NCBI RefSeq assembly: GCF_049243985.1 | Contig: NC_135386.1 | Span: 17,204,202-17,268,201 of the forward strand | DNA length: 64,000 nt | DNA from: Paroedura picta | Lineage: Eukaryota > Chordata > Lepidosauria > Squamata > Gekkonidae | Direction: 5' to 3' | Shown: in pieces, positions 28,228 through 38,000 of the stretch | Layout of the letters: every line of letters begins with the position of its first letter | Position numbering within the stretch: the stretch's first letter is position 1 | The notes under the pieces: generated by a model | The model's database searches: none | What the model was told of the DNA's origin: nothing | What the model saw: the letters and a program-made list of their open reading frames with translations, nothing else | Program-made: the position numbers and the translations under genes

Positions 28228-29164
28228 AACAAAACAGAACAAAAAACAGTCCGAAGCTGCACCCTGGCTTTACATCTCACTTTTGGGAAGCAAGCAGACC
28301 TCACCCTCCAGGAAAGTTCAGGGTGCCTCACTCCCGATTTCCCGTTTCCCCCCTTCTCGTGTGAGCGGCGCAATTGGGGTGTGGGGAAAGGGGGAGAGAT
28401 TAGCAAAGGGGGAGGGGGGTTGCATTCTTGCTTTGCAGAGGCTACAATCAATGAGACCTTTAAAAGCACCATCTGAATGCAATTAAGAATGATTGGAGGT
28501 TACCAAATAGTTCCCTTCCTCCATTCAGCCAGGGCATCCAGGCCGAGGTTCTGTCGGGGTGTTTCTAATCACGCCACCCGCGCCAGGAGGTTCTATTTAT
28601 ACTCCATCTCGGCCTGGGTTGCTGGGATGCTCAAAACACACAACTTGTTTACATCCTGGCTGGAGCCAAAGAGGACAAGCCTAACTAGAGGGGCTCCATT
28701 GGGATGAATGGGTTTCGAGGGAGAGAACTCCACCAGGACTGCGGATCCGTAAGCATTGCCAAGTTCAGGTGGGGAAATCTTGGAGGTTTGGGGAGGGACT
28801 TCCATGGGGTATAATGCCACAGAGTTCTCCCTCCAGGGGAGCTGATCGCTGCCGTCTGGAACGAGGTTAGAATTCTGGGAGGACTCCAGGCCCTACCTTG
28901 AAGTTGGCGACTGCAATGCACAGGTGAGGTCTTCCTTTGAAACACGTCAGAAGCTAGCCTAAGCTAGTGTCTGTTCAGCAAAAGTGGTCTTAGCATCTCC
29001 GCCTTGTGGTGCTAAGGCCTGGTTGGTTTTCTTTGGGCTTCCCCGTTAAAAATACATTCCCACTCAAATGAGAAACAAAGAATTCGCATCACCAGTGATT
29101 TATTGAGGACACCCATTGGGCATCCACCCTGCTGGGGGGCCAGACATCTCCAAGAATTACAACT

Positions 29165-29500
29165 TATTGCCAGAAGAAGAAGAAGTTGGGTTTTATACCT
29201 GCTTTTCACTGCGGAGTCTCAAAGTGGCTTACAGTCACCTTCCCTTGGAATGTCAATAAAGGGAATGAATGAATGAATGAATGAATGAATGAATGAATGA
29301 ATGAATGAATGAATGAATGAATGAATGAATGAATGAATGAATGAATGAATGAATGACAATCCCCTCCCTTCCTCTCCCCACAACAGGCACCCTGTGAGGT
29401 AGGGGGAGCTGAGAGAGCTCTGAGCAAAACTGCTCTGTGAGGACAGCTCTAACAGCATTGTGACTAGGTCAAGGTCACCCAGCTGGCAGGGGCTCATGGT
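29165..29500 (-). repeat. SINE split by an L2-tail insertion with (GAAT)n expansion
   Basis: A reverse tRNA-type SINE is interrupted at about 29240. The insert starts near GGAATGTCAATAAAGG, resembling the L2 LINE 3' terminus, followed by about 23 GAAT units (29262-29356). Sequence before (ACAGTCACCTTCCCTT) and after (ACAATCCCCTCCCTT) looks like a diverged target duplication of about 15 bp. Confidence 0.7.
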
Positions 29501-29589
29501 TATTGTAGTCCATGGACATCTGAGCTAGCTACAATGCCTCAGTAGCATTGGCCCAAGTGGAGGACCTCCTATCCATGGAAGCGCCACCA

Positions 29590-29760
29590 AGTTGCAACTG
29601 ACTTATGGCTCCCCAGCTGGGGTCTTTCAAGGTGAGCGAGAAGCAAGGTGGCTTGCCATGGCCTTCCTCTGCAGTGACTCCCTTGGTGGTCTCCCATCCA
29701 AGTCCTGGCCCTGCTGCACTTCCAAAATCAGATGAGATCGGGCCATAATCCACCAACTCT
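29590..29760 (-). repeat. 5S-rRNA-derived SINE, reverse
   Basis: On the reverse strand GATCTCATCTGATTTTGGAA, then a GGACTTGGATGGGAGACCAC stretch, matches 5S rRNA A and C boxes, followed by SINE body. Further copies are at 36180-36340 (reverse) and 60275-60350 (forward), with a weaker one near 47720. Confidence 0.75.
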
Positions 29761-30052
29761 TCCTTCCTGGAAGACCTCCTTGTTCAAGACAATACAAATG
29801 CATGGAATGACCATTGTCCTAGATGAACAGAACTTGGAAGTTGTCTACAGGAGTCAGAACATCAGGTCTTGCAAACACTGGGTTGGGGGTTTCCCCTCAA
29901 GCCACCTCTGGAGGTTTTCTTGTCTTGGAAGTGAATTTGTTTGAACCGGGTTCGCTGGACCTCCAGAGAGCTAGAAAAGGAGCGAGAAACCATGAATATC
30001 TCGTCCATGGATAAGAACTCACAAGTCTCCATGTGGCAGAGATCCGGAGGCC

Positions 30053-31414
30053 TTAAGTTGCGATGCTGTGGTCCGTTCTCGGAAGCCGGAGAAGGAAGGT
30101 CTGTAGAGACCCACTTCTCGGAAACCCGGCCTTCTCCTTTTTGAATTTCCACGTGTTCTCGTCGATGCTGTACAGCAGAGTGAGCATCTTGTTGACGGTA
30201 TAAACCGTGTCGCCCTTGACGATGGCTGTGAAAAGAGCCCCTTTGCTGTTCATGTACTGCCCTGGCAGAGAGGTCCACTGCTTGGTGGTGAGGTTGAAGC
30301 AGTCAATCACGCATCGCAAGAAATCGTCAAAGGGCCCGTTCCTCATGATGTAGAGATTGTCCCTGTGGGCCACCATACAATGGCCATAGCTCTGAGGCCT
30401 GTTGAGGGTCGAGACAGGAAGCCATTCGTCCTTCTGGGGCTCGTACTCGTAGATAATCGTGGTGTCCAGGGGCTTCCACAAGCAAACAAAGATGCGCCCC
30501 ATCGCTTGGGCACAGGGGGCCGCAGTCGCTGGCTGGGGCAGGTCAGAGACGAAACTCCAAGTGTCGGTGGCCATGTTAAACTTCTCCACGGATTTCAGCG
30601 GGTTCTTCTCAAATTCCCCACCAATGGCGTACAGGTAGTCTCCATGGGCCGTCAGCGTGACGTCGTAGCGGAGCTGCTGAGGGCTGGAGAATTCGCTCCA
30701 GGTGTCCGTCGTGGCATCGTAGCAGAAGCTACGCTCCACAATTTGCTTGTTGTAGCCGTAGACCCCGCCCACAATGTAAATCTTGTTGTCCACCATGGCC
30801 ATACCGGCGAGGAAGGTGCTGGCCGTCAGGGGTAAACAGGAAAGCGTCCTCCAGGTGTTCTCCTCCTCGTCCAGGTAGCAGATGGTTCGCGAGAGGTCCT
30901 CCAAGAACTCAAAGGTGGGCGTGTGGGCTCCCACGGCCACGAAAGTGCTGGGGAGGAGGGACTCGACGTAATCCAGAAGCTCTGGAGAGAGGCAATCCAG
31001 GTACTCTTCTAGGTCGGCGTAACTGTCCCTTATGTACAGTGCGGCGCTGTGGAACAGATCCAGAAGTCCAAACATGGCTGCGGCTTGGTACAGGATGATG
31101 CAGTTGTCCGAATTGATGGAGCTGATCAGATACCGGGCCATGGCTTTGACCTGCAGGAAGGAGGCGCACTCCACCGCCCGGAGGTTCTCCTCGCAGCCCA
31201 GCGTGAGGTATTTCCCCTCCAGGATCTTCAACATGATGAGGAACCCCGTGGTGCTCAGCTCCCGGATGCGGATCTCTCCCTGTGTGCTCTCTTTCATGCC
31301 GGACTGGAAGAGAGCTCGGAAGTATTCGCTGTGTTCCACCAGGAGAGCTTTGTCCACAAAGAAAACTTCTTCTTCTACGTGGACCTGCACCCGTTCTGCA
31401 AGGTGGGACTGCAT
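30053..31414 (-). CDS. KBTBD13: KBTBD13, BTB-Kelch muscle protein
   Basis: A single uninterrupted exon of 453 residues starts at the ATG 31414-31412 ([19 protein letters not shown]) and stops at 30055-30053; human is 458 and also a single exon. The BTB domain is at about residues 8-75 ([19 protein letters not shown]). A short BACK-like segment follows. Five Kelch repeats cover about 185-440, with GG turns in IYIVGG and LYAIGG and the conserved [22 protein letters not shown]13 is a substrate adaptor for CUL3 ubiquitin ligase and binds actin in striated muscle; human mutations cause nemaline myopathy 6. It converges with UBAP1L and is head to head with RASL12, as in human. Codon use is GC-rich and typical of the window. 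Confidence 0.97.
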   Translation of the reverse strand: MQSHLAERVQVHVEEEVFFVDKALLVEHSEYFRALFQSGMKESTQGEIRIRELSTTGFLIMLKILEGKYLTLGCEENLRAVECASFLQVKAMARYLISSINSDNCIILYQAAAMFGLLDLFHSAALYIRDSYADLEEYLDCLSPELLDYVESLLPSTFVAVGAHTPTFEFLEDLSRTICYLDEEENTWRTLSCLPLTASTFLAGMAMVDNKIYIVGGVYGYNKQIVERSFCYDATTDTWSEFSSPQQLRYDVTLTAHGDYLYAIGGEFEKNPLKSVEKFNMATDTWSFVSDLPQPATAAPCAQAMGRIFVCLWKPLDTTIIYEYEPQKDEWLPVSTLNRPQSYGHCMVAHRDNLYIMRNGPFDDFLRCVIDCFNLTTKQWTSLPGQYMNSKGALFTAIVKGDTVYTVNKMLTLLYSIDENTWKFKKEKAGFPRSGSLQTFLLRLPRTDHSIAT

Positions 31415-31529
31415 GGTCAAGCCGAGGCCGGGTGGACTTCTGGGACCTCTTTCTCTGCCTTCTCCTGTCCGCGAGAATGCAGCCGGTGAGAACAGAGTGC
31501 CCTTCAGGGGGCTTCACGGGGACTTCTTT

Positions 31530-31572
31530 CTGTCTGCATCTGCTCCGGCTGCAAAGTTTGCAATATAAATGC
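31530..31572 (-). promoter_or_regulatory. KBTBD13: Candidate KBTBD13 TATA-type promoter
   Basis: On the reverse strand GCATTTATATTGC at about 31560-31572 is TATA-like and lies about 150 nt upstream of the ATG, a reasonable leader length for a single-exon muscle gene. The assignment rests on position only. Confidence 0.25.
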
Positions 31573-33989
31573 CTCCCTCTAAAGATAGCCATGGCCCACG
31601 TGACCCAGGCAGCCGGTAGCAGGAGCGGTGAAGCACGTCTTTCCAAAGGCAGCTTGCAAACTGATATCCACGGCGTTTGGCTCCTGTGCGGAAAAGGTAT
31701 CAGGACTGAGCAGATCGCTGGAGGTCTCACAATTAAAGGGAAATGCACAGGGCAGACAATACCCTCCAGAGCATCAAGAGATGCAGGAGGAAGTGAGCAG
31801 AGGAAGTAGGCTTGCCAACCACCAGTTGAGTCCTGGGGATTTCCTGTTTCGTCGAGATTTGGACTGAAAGTTGGAGAGTTACCGTTAAGAGTTATGTACA
31901 ACTTCACTCCCTGCTATTTTGTGGCAGCTGTTCGGCGGTTGGCTCCGCCTCCTGTGGCAGCCATTTTGTGGTTGGCTCCACCATCCTGGTCAGAATTCCA
32001 GAGGTGCCCACTTGCTTAAAAATATTTTGAGATCTGTGATGTGCCACCTCCATGACAGGCTGGAGAGAACCGCTCTATAAGTAATAAATTAGCCCAGATT
32101 GACTTTGCTGAGCCACCTTCCCTGACTGTGGGTCTCCCCAGCTTTGCTGAAAGGCAGAAGAGGAAATATTCCCACATCCTGCCCTTCATATTAAGGGAGT
32201 TTTATGGCCGCAATTAAGTCGGGCACTCCCATGAATCTCCCAGTGTTTAGCCGGCTGAGTGGGAAGGTGGACGTTTGCCAGCAATAAAGAACCTGGGAAA
32301 GAGCAGACCACTCCTTTTCCCCCTTTTCTTTGTGTTTTGCTCGAAAGCAGACAAGATGTTAGAGAGATCCGTGGCTGGATCTCACCGGGAGAGCTCTGAC
32401 AGGGCTGCCCTGTGAGAACAGCTCTATCAGGACTGTGGCGAGCTCAAGGTCACCCAGCTGGCTGCAGGTGGGGGAGCGTGGGGAATCAAACCTGACTCAC
32501 CATAGTAGCACCTGGTACTCTTAATCACTACACCACGTTGGCAATCGTAGGGGTGGGGTTCTCTCTTTCGAAAGTATCTTTGACTACTGTATTCTGTGCT
32601 TAAAGCATCTCAAGTATTACCCAGTGACTCCCCTGGGAAAATGAACTTCAGAGTCTTTTGCCCAAGGTCTGAAGTTTTGCCTGCTTTCCGGGGACTTCAC
32701 TGGAGTCCACAGCAATTGCAACTCCTCTGCAGACTACTCAGACCCTGGGGGTCGGGGTATCATGCTGACCGGATGGTGCTGTCCACAATTTTGGGGGCAA
32801 ACAAAGGTCTTTCCTCTCCCACATTACCCAGAATCCTTTAAAACTGGAAATGGCCAAGAGGGAACCCGGGACCTTCCACCCACAGTCTTGCTCCCGAACC
32901 AACGGCCCTTCCGCGAAACCCAAGCCAGGAGCCCCGCGCCACGTCCAGGAATAGAAAAGCAAACAGGCCCGCTGGAGCGAAGGAATGCAAGCTGGCCTGA
33001 TGAAGCGATTGCTCGGCTTCACCTCACTCAAGCATTTACCCTGCCACGTTCTGCACAGTCATTTCTGTCTCGGAGACGAGGGCAATTAGGGGGAGCGGCC
33101 GTGCCAACCCTGGCCGGCCCGTCCAAGCAAATGATGCTCGCTTTGCGAAAACAACAGTCCACGTCGGTGCAAAGCTTGCACGGTTCCAAAGGAACGGCCT
33201 GTCGATGGATTCTCTGCTGCAAGCCTAGAATCGGATGGATGCTCAAGGAGGATGGGGCTGTGCGTGAAACGCCAATGAAAAGGGGCGTCAACAGACCAAG
33301 GCCCTGACTCAGTCGGAAAGAGCTTTTTGAGATAAGGGTCTGCATGGGAGAGCCCCTGCTTGGCATGCAGAAGGTCCCAGGTTCAATCCCCGGCATCTCC
33401 ACTTTAAAGGGTCAAGCGGTAAGTGATGCGAAAGCTCCAGCCGTGTATATGATGCCATAGAAGAAGAGCTGTTCTTTATACGCCGCTTTTCATGCCTTGA
33501 GAAAGTCTCAAAGGGGCTTGCAAAGCCCTTTCCCTTCCTCTCCCCACAACAGGGAGAGGGAGGGTGGGGCGGAGAGAGCCCTGCGAGAACAGCTCTAAGA
33601 GAACTGGGACTGACCCAAGGTCAGCCAGCTGGGCTATGGGGAGGAGGGGTGGGCAATCAAAGCCAGGTTAGAGTCCACCAGTCTTGAGCCACTGGTCTCA
33701 GAGCAGCCTGGAGCTCAGTTGTCATTCTGGGCAGTCCCCAGCCCCTGGCAGGAGGTTGGCAACCCTGCCTGCAGCCCCCCTCCCCTCCGGAGCCCTTTTC
33801 CTCCCGGCCTCCGCCTCTCCTCTTGCCCTCTGCTGATGGGAAACTGTGTGTGTCTCTCTCTCTCCGAGGCCAAGGGAGGCAACTGCCTTCCTTACAAGGA
33901 GTTTGGCTGGGATGCAGCTGGCCGGAGCTTCCTCCTTGCCTCGGCCTCATTCATTCGAGGCGGACCTCGGGAGCCAGACGCCTGCCCCC

Positions 33990-34177
33990 TCCCTTCCCAG
34001 CCTCTCGGATCTGGGCGCCTCTGCTGCTCGCTCCCTTCTGCTGGCGGGTGGGGGCACCGGGTGGCCTGCCCTGCTCCGTGGGCCCGGCCGGAGAGCCCCC
34101 AAAGGCCCTCTAAGCCATGGATTTGTGGACCTAAGCGACAACCTCTTCTTCGTCGTCTGACACGCACAGAAACCCAG
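33990..34177 (+). other. RASL12: Candidate non-coding leader exon of RASL12
   Basis: GC-rich sequence ends at a textbook donor (CAG|GTGAGT at 34177/34178) 0.8 kb before RASL12 coding exon 1. Acceptors upstream of the ATG are at 34920 and 34996. Using the second avoids two upstream ATGs. The 5' boundary cannot be set from sequence. Confidence 0.35.
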
Positions 34178-35013
34178 GTGAGTACGTGTCGCTTGGCCAA
34201 TTTTCCAAAATGGAATGAGGAGGTGGCATGGGGCATAAGCTGGCCCATAGAAGGATTTGGGGGGGGGGATGGGCTCAGAGATGGGCAAGAGGGCTTTGAA
34301 GAGAGCTGATCCCATGGAAACCCACCTGCCTAATGCAGGTGCATAATTCTCGTCCTCTCTGGGCACTCGTCCAGGGCCCTGCGCTCACCGGGACTCCACA
34401 TTAGACGGAAGGGAGCTTCTCTGTTTGTTCTTCCATGCTCTGTTTCAAACGCCCAGCAACCAGAGATCCAGATGGGTTTCCGTGTCGGTTTGAAGCAGCA
34501 GAACAACATTAGAGTCCTGTGGCTTCTTGCAAATCAAACAAGTTTTATTCTGGGGACGTGCCTTCACATCCATGCACGCTGCATCTGAAGAAATGTGCGT
34601 GCACATGAAAGTTTATACCCAAATTGAACTTGGTTGGTCTTTAGGGTGCTTCTGGGCTAAAGTAAATCAAGTCAAAGTTCATTAACTTTCCCCTCTGTTT
34701 TGATTCAGCCTCCTTACCCCTTCTGGGAGGTGTGTGCAGGGTTCCCAATTTGGCATTGGAAAATTCCTGGAAATTTCAGGGTGCAATCTGGGGAAGGCTC
34801 AGTCTGGGGCAGGCACAGTCCTCAGGGGGGTGTAACGGCGTGGAGCCCACCCTCCCAACCAGCCGTTTTCTCGAGGGAACTGGTCGATTGTGGGGTATTT
34901 TTTCGTGCTGATCTTTTCAGGGTTTGTCCCCGGGCCCTTCCGCTGGACGTGTGCCACGAGTTAATCAAAATGCATGAACGTTCCTTCTTTGATCAGGTTC
35001 TCACGCCCAGAGG

Positions 35014-38000
35014 ATGTCTTCCGTGTTTGGCAAGCCACGGACCAACCCCTGCGCTGCGGAGCGCCACCTCCACAGCCTGCTCCCCGAGTGCAACGTGGCC
35101 ATCTTAGGATGCCGGGGATCCGGGAAATCAGGTTAGAGGGAGGGGGAAGCGGTGAGGAGCCCCAGTGCTTCTCCTGCAGCTCTGAAGAAGAACTTGGGGA
35201 TCCCGGGCCCTCCTTTCCAGTGGCTCATCACGTTTCTGAGTGGAGACGGGAGAGAATTTTAAATAAAATCTTGGAATCATAGAATAACGGAGTTGGAAGG
35301 GACCTCCTGGGTCATCTAGTCCAACTCCCTGCACTATGCAGGACACTCACATCCCAATCACTCATGCACTGTCACCTGCCACCCCCTTGAACCTTGCAAC
35401 ATCACACACAGTTCCACATAACCTTTAGTTTAAAAAAAATCAGAACTGGCATATGTTGCTCTAGGAATCTCTGGGATCTCTGTAGTTTTACCATGGAGTT
35501 CCAGGCAATTCCTAGAGCTACCTATGTCAGTTTCCTTTAAAAAAACAACGGAATTAGCTCTTCATACCATTCCCTACCAGAAGCAGCATTTTTTGGAGAT
35601 CAATGGGGTGTAGTGGTGATGGGGAGCAAGGAAGTTTTGTGCCACTGACAGAAAGCAGGTTGGGAAGTTTAATCTGGATTCACCCCCCCACACACATACA
35701 CACATCTTTCCGCTTCGACAATGCCACTTGCGTGCATTAAATAGCGCATTTTTCTTGCTTCTTAACAGCTCTGACAGTGAAATTTCTGACCAAGAGATTC
35801 ATAAGTGAATATGACCCTAACCTGGGTAAGTGTTTTGTTTACACTTGTGGGAATCCCTGAGTTATTTTCTTCCTCCTTTATTTTTTCTGGCCTTGTGTCT
35901 TTATTGGGGCTTGAACCTAGAGAGCTACCGCATGTAGTACAGCATCAGGGTTCTCGTGTTTGTGTGCCGTGCGTCCCCCCTGTTTGGACCACCTGGGGCT
36001 TGCATATATCGAGAGCATCAATCTACACATTTTTCTGACTCCCCGTCGTGCTTACAGGGAAGGTGCGAAAAGGACCACAGAATTCTCAAAGGCAGAGATT
36101 ATTTCTTGTCTGGAGTGTGTCGCATAGTCAGGGGACGCAAGGATCGTCCAGCAGCCAGGCAAGGCGTGTCTGGAAGTGGTTGGCCCTTCCCTGCCTCTGA
36201 GTCATCACCCCTAGTGTTCCTTGGAGGAACTGCCACCCAAATCCTTGGAGGTCTCCCATCCAAATAGCAGGCAGGGCTGTTAGGAGCTGGTCTGCCGTAG
36301 CCTGCCTCTGCGTCATGACCCTCCCACGGCACAGGTCTCTCGCATCAGCCCTAAGAGCGTTTAGAAAGAACATAGCAGAAAACGAGGCTCCTGTTCTCTG
36401 ATCTCCAAAGCACGCTGGGAAACTTCACATCTCCCTTTTGGAGAGAGGGGCTTGTCGGCCTGAATTTGCCCAGGAGATTGTGAGTTGCCAGGCCACGATG
36501 CGGATTTGCTGCAGACAGAGACAGGCCTCTGGATTTCAGGGCCCCACATACCAGGGGAAGCAGAGATGGAAAAAACACTCGTTGCACAGAAAGGCTGCAG
36601 GGACTTCAGAGATCTCCCAACACTTTATTTGTTCTGCCGTCTCCCTCCCTACGTGGCAGAGCCCCAGCTGCCCATTAGCATAAGTGATGCTCAGCAAACG
36701 AAGCTTTCCCGCCCGCCCAAAGCTGGTTCGAGTTGCCAAGTTTTATGCCTGTTCTTACATGGCAACTCGCTTTTAAAGCTGGGATTGCTTGTTCTGTTTT
36801 AACAGAGGACCAACCAGATGCCGTTGGCAGCCCATTGCGTTCAAGTGTTTTCCCTGCTCTCCTCCTGCTTTTTCAGCAGACCCGATTTGTGGTGATTTAA
36901 TATATATATATTAGAATGGGATTGCCTTCCCAGGCTGACCTGCACGGGGAGTCTATCACTGAAGTTTCTCAGGGTTCAATTTTCTTTCTTTTGGTGTGCT
37001 AAGATCAATATTGTGTGTTCTTTTCCATTGCCGGCTGTGATCCACCGTTGATGGGCAGTTCTTTGGACGTGGGGCGTAGGTGGGAATTAAGTCCCTCCGT
37101 GGGAGTGGAGTCCCCTCAGAGTCTCCAGGCCAGCCCCGGTTTCGGGATCCATGGGGTCCGTAGCACCAGAGCCAGTTTAACAATAGTATGAAGACCCCCT
37201 AACAATCATAGAATCACAGAATCATAGAGTTGGAAGGGGCCATACAGGCCATCTAGTCCAACCCTTGCTCAACGCAGGATTAGCCCTAAGCATCGTAAAG
37301 CAATCACAGTGTGAAGACCCCCTAACCATACAGCACTGCAGAGCGCATGGACCCCTGGTGTGCTTCTAGGATGAACCATTTCTGCCAGATTGCCCCACCG
37401 CTGGTCCTCTGCTCAAACATAAAACCTCGACAGTTCATAGGGAGTGTTTTCAGTTCAGTTCACCCAGAACTATATGCAGGGCTAGCCCCCCACATGGATT
37501 GGCTTCTGCCCCAGAGCAGAATCCTCTGCAATACTCAGAGAGCCAGTGTGGCGTCGTGATTAGAGCGGACTAGGCTCCAGGTTCGAATCTCCGCCGTGCC
37601 ATGGAGGCTTGCGGGGCGTCCTTGGGCCTGCCGCTCACTCTCAGCCTAACCGACCTCACAAGGCTGGCGTGAGGGTAAAACAGGAGGGGAGAAAGTCGGA
37701 AGACACGCTGGGCTCTCGTCGCAGCGTAAACCACCACTCCCAAACGGCACCAGAGGGCTGAATCCCGAAAAGGGTCCCGTTCCCAAATCTCCTCTCTCCG
37801 AAGAAGCCGAAGGGTGACTTTTGTTCGGCAGGAGAGGGAGGGGGATTGAGCTCTTCCGGAGCTCCCGAGGCCCTGCGAAAACATGACTCTGAAAAATATC
37901 TCCCTGCATGAATCACTCGATATTAATTTAGTGGCGAGGAAAGGGCAAGGAGGCACTTTTAATTGGGCCGAGAAAGATTCTTTCCCCCCCCCCCACCCCT

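Larger units (their letters stand above)
27946..30052. other. UBAP1L-KBTBD13 convergent intergenic region
   Basis: The first 280 bp is UBAP1L 3' UTR. A MITE-like repeat copy with TTGCCAAG and GAAGTTGGCGAC ends spans 28735-28925. A reverse SINE containing an L2-type tail lies at 29165-29500, and a reverse 5S-SINE at 29590-29760. The part nearest 30052 is likely KBTBD13 3' UTR, with a reverse-strand AATAAA at 29099-29104. Confidence 0.6.
31415..34996. other. KBTBD13-RASL12 head-to-head intergenic region
   Basis: The KBTBD13 promoter side is 31415-31650. A tRNA-derived SINE is near 33335-33420 and a reverse SINE near 33460-33690. The GC-rich block 33700-34177 ends in the strong donor motif CCAG|GTGAGTACG, a candidate RASL12 leader exon. 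After that come repeat copies at 34490-34660 and 34735-34870. No coding exon was recognised upstream of 35014. Confidence 0.55.

Noticed and set aside
31412-31420. KBTBD13 start two codons earlier
   Set aside because: The upstream codon is TTG. The first ATG in frame is at 31414-31412, and the human N-terminus fits that start.
30909-31907. 332-codon open frame overlapping KBTBD13 in another frame, and open frames on the + strand there
   Set aside because: No family similarity, and the region is fully explained by the KBTBD13 frame.
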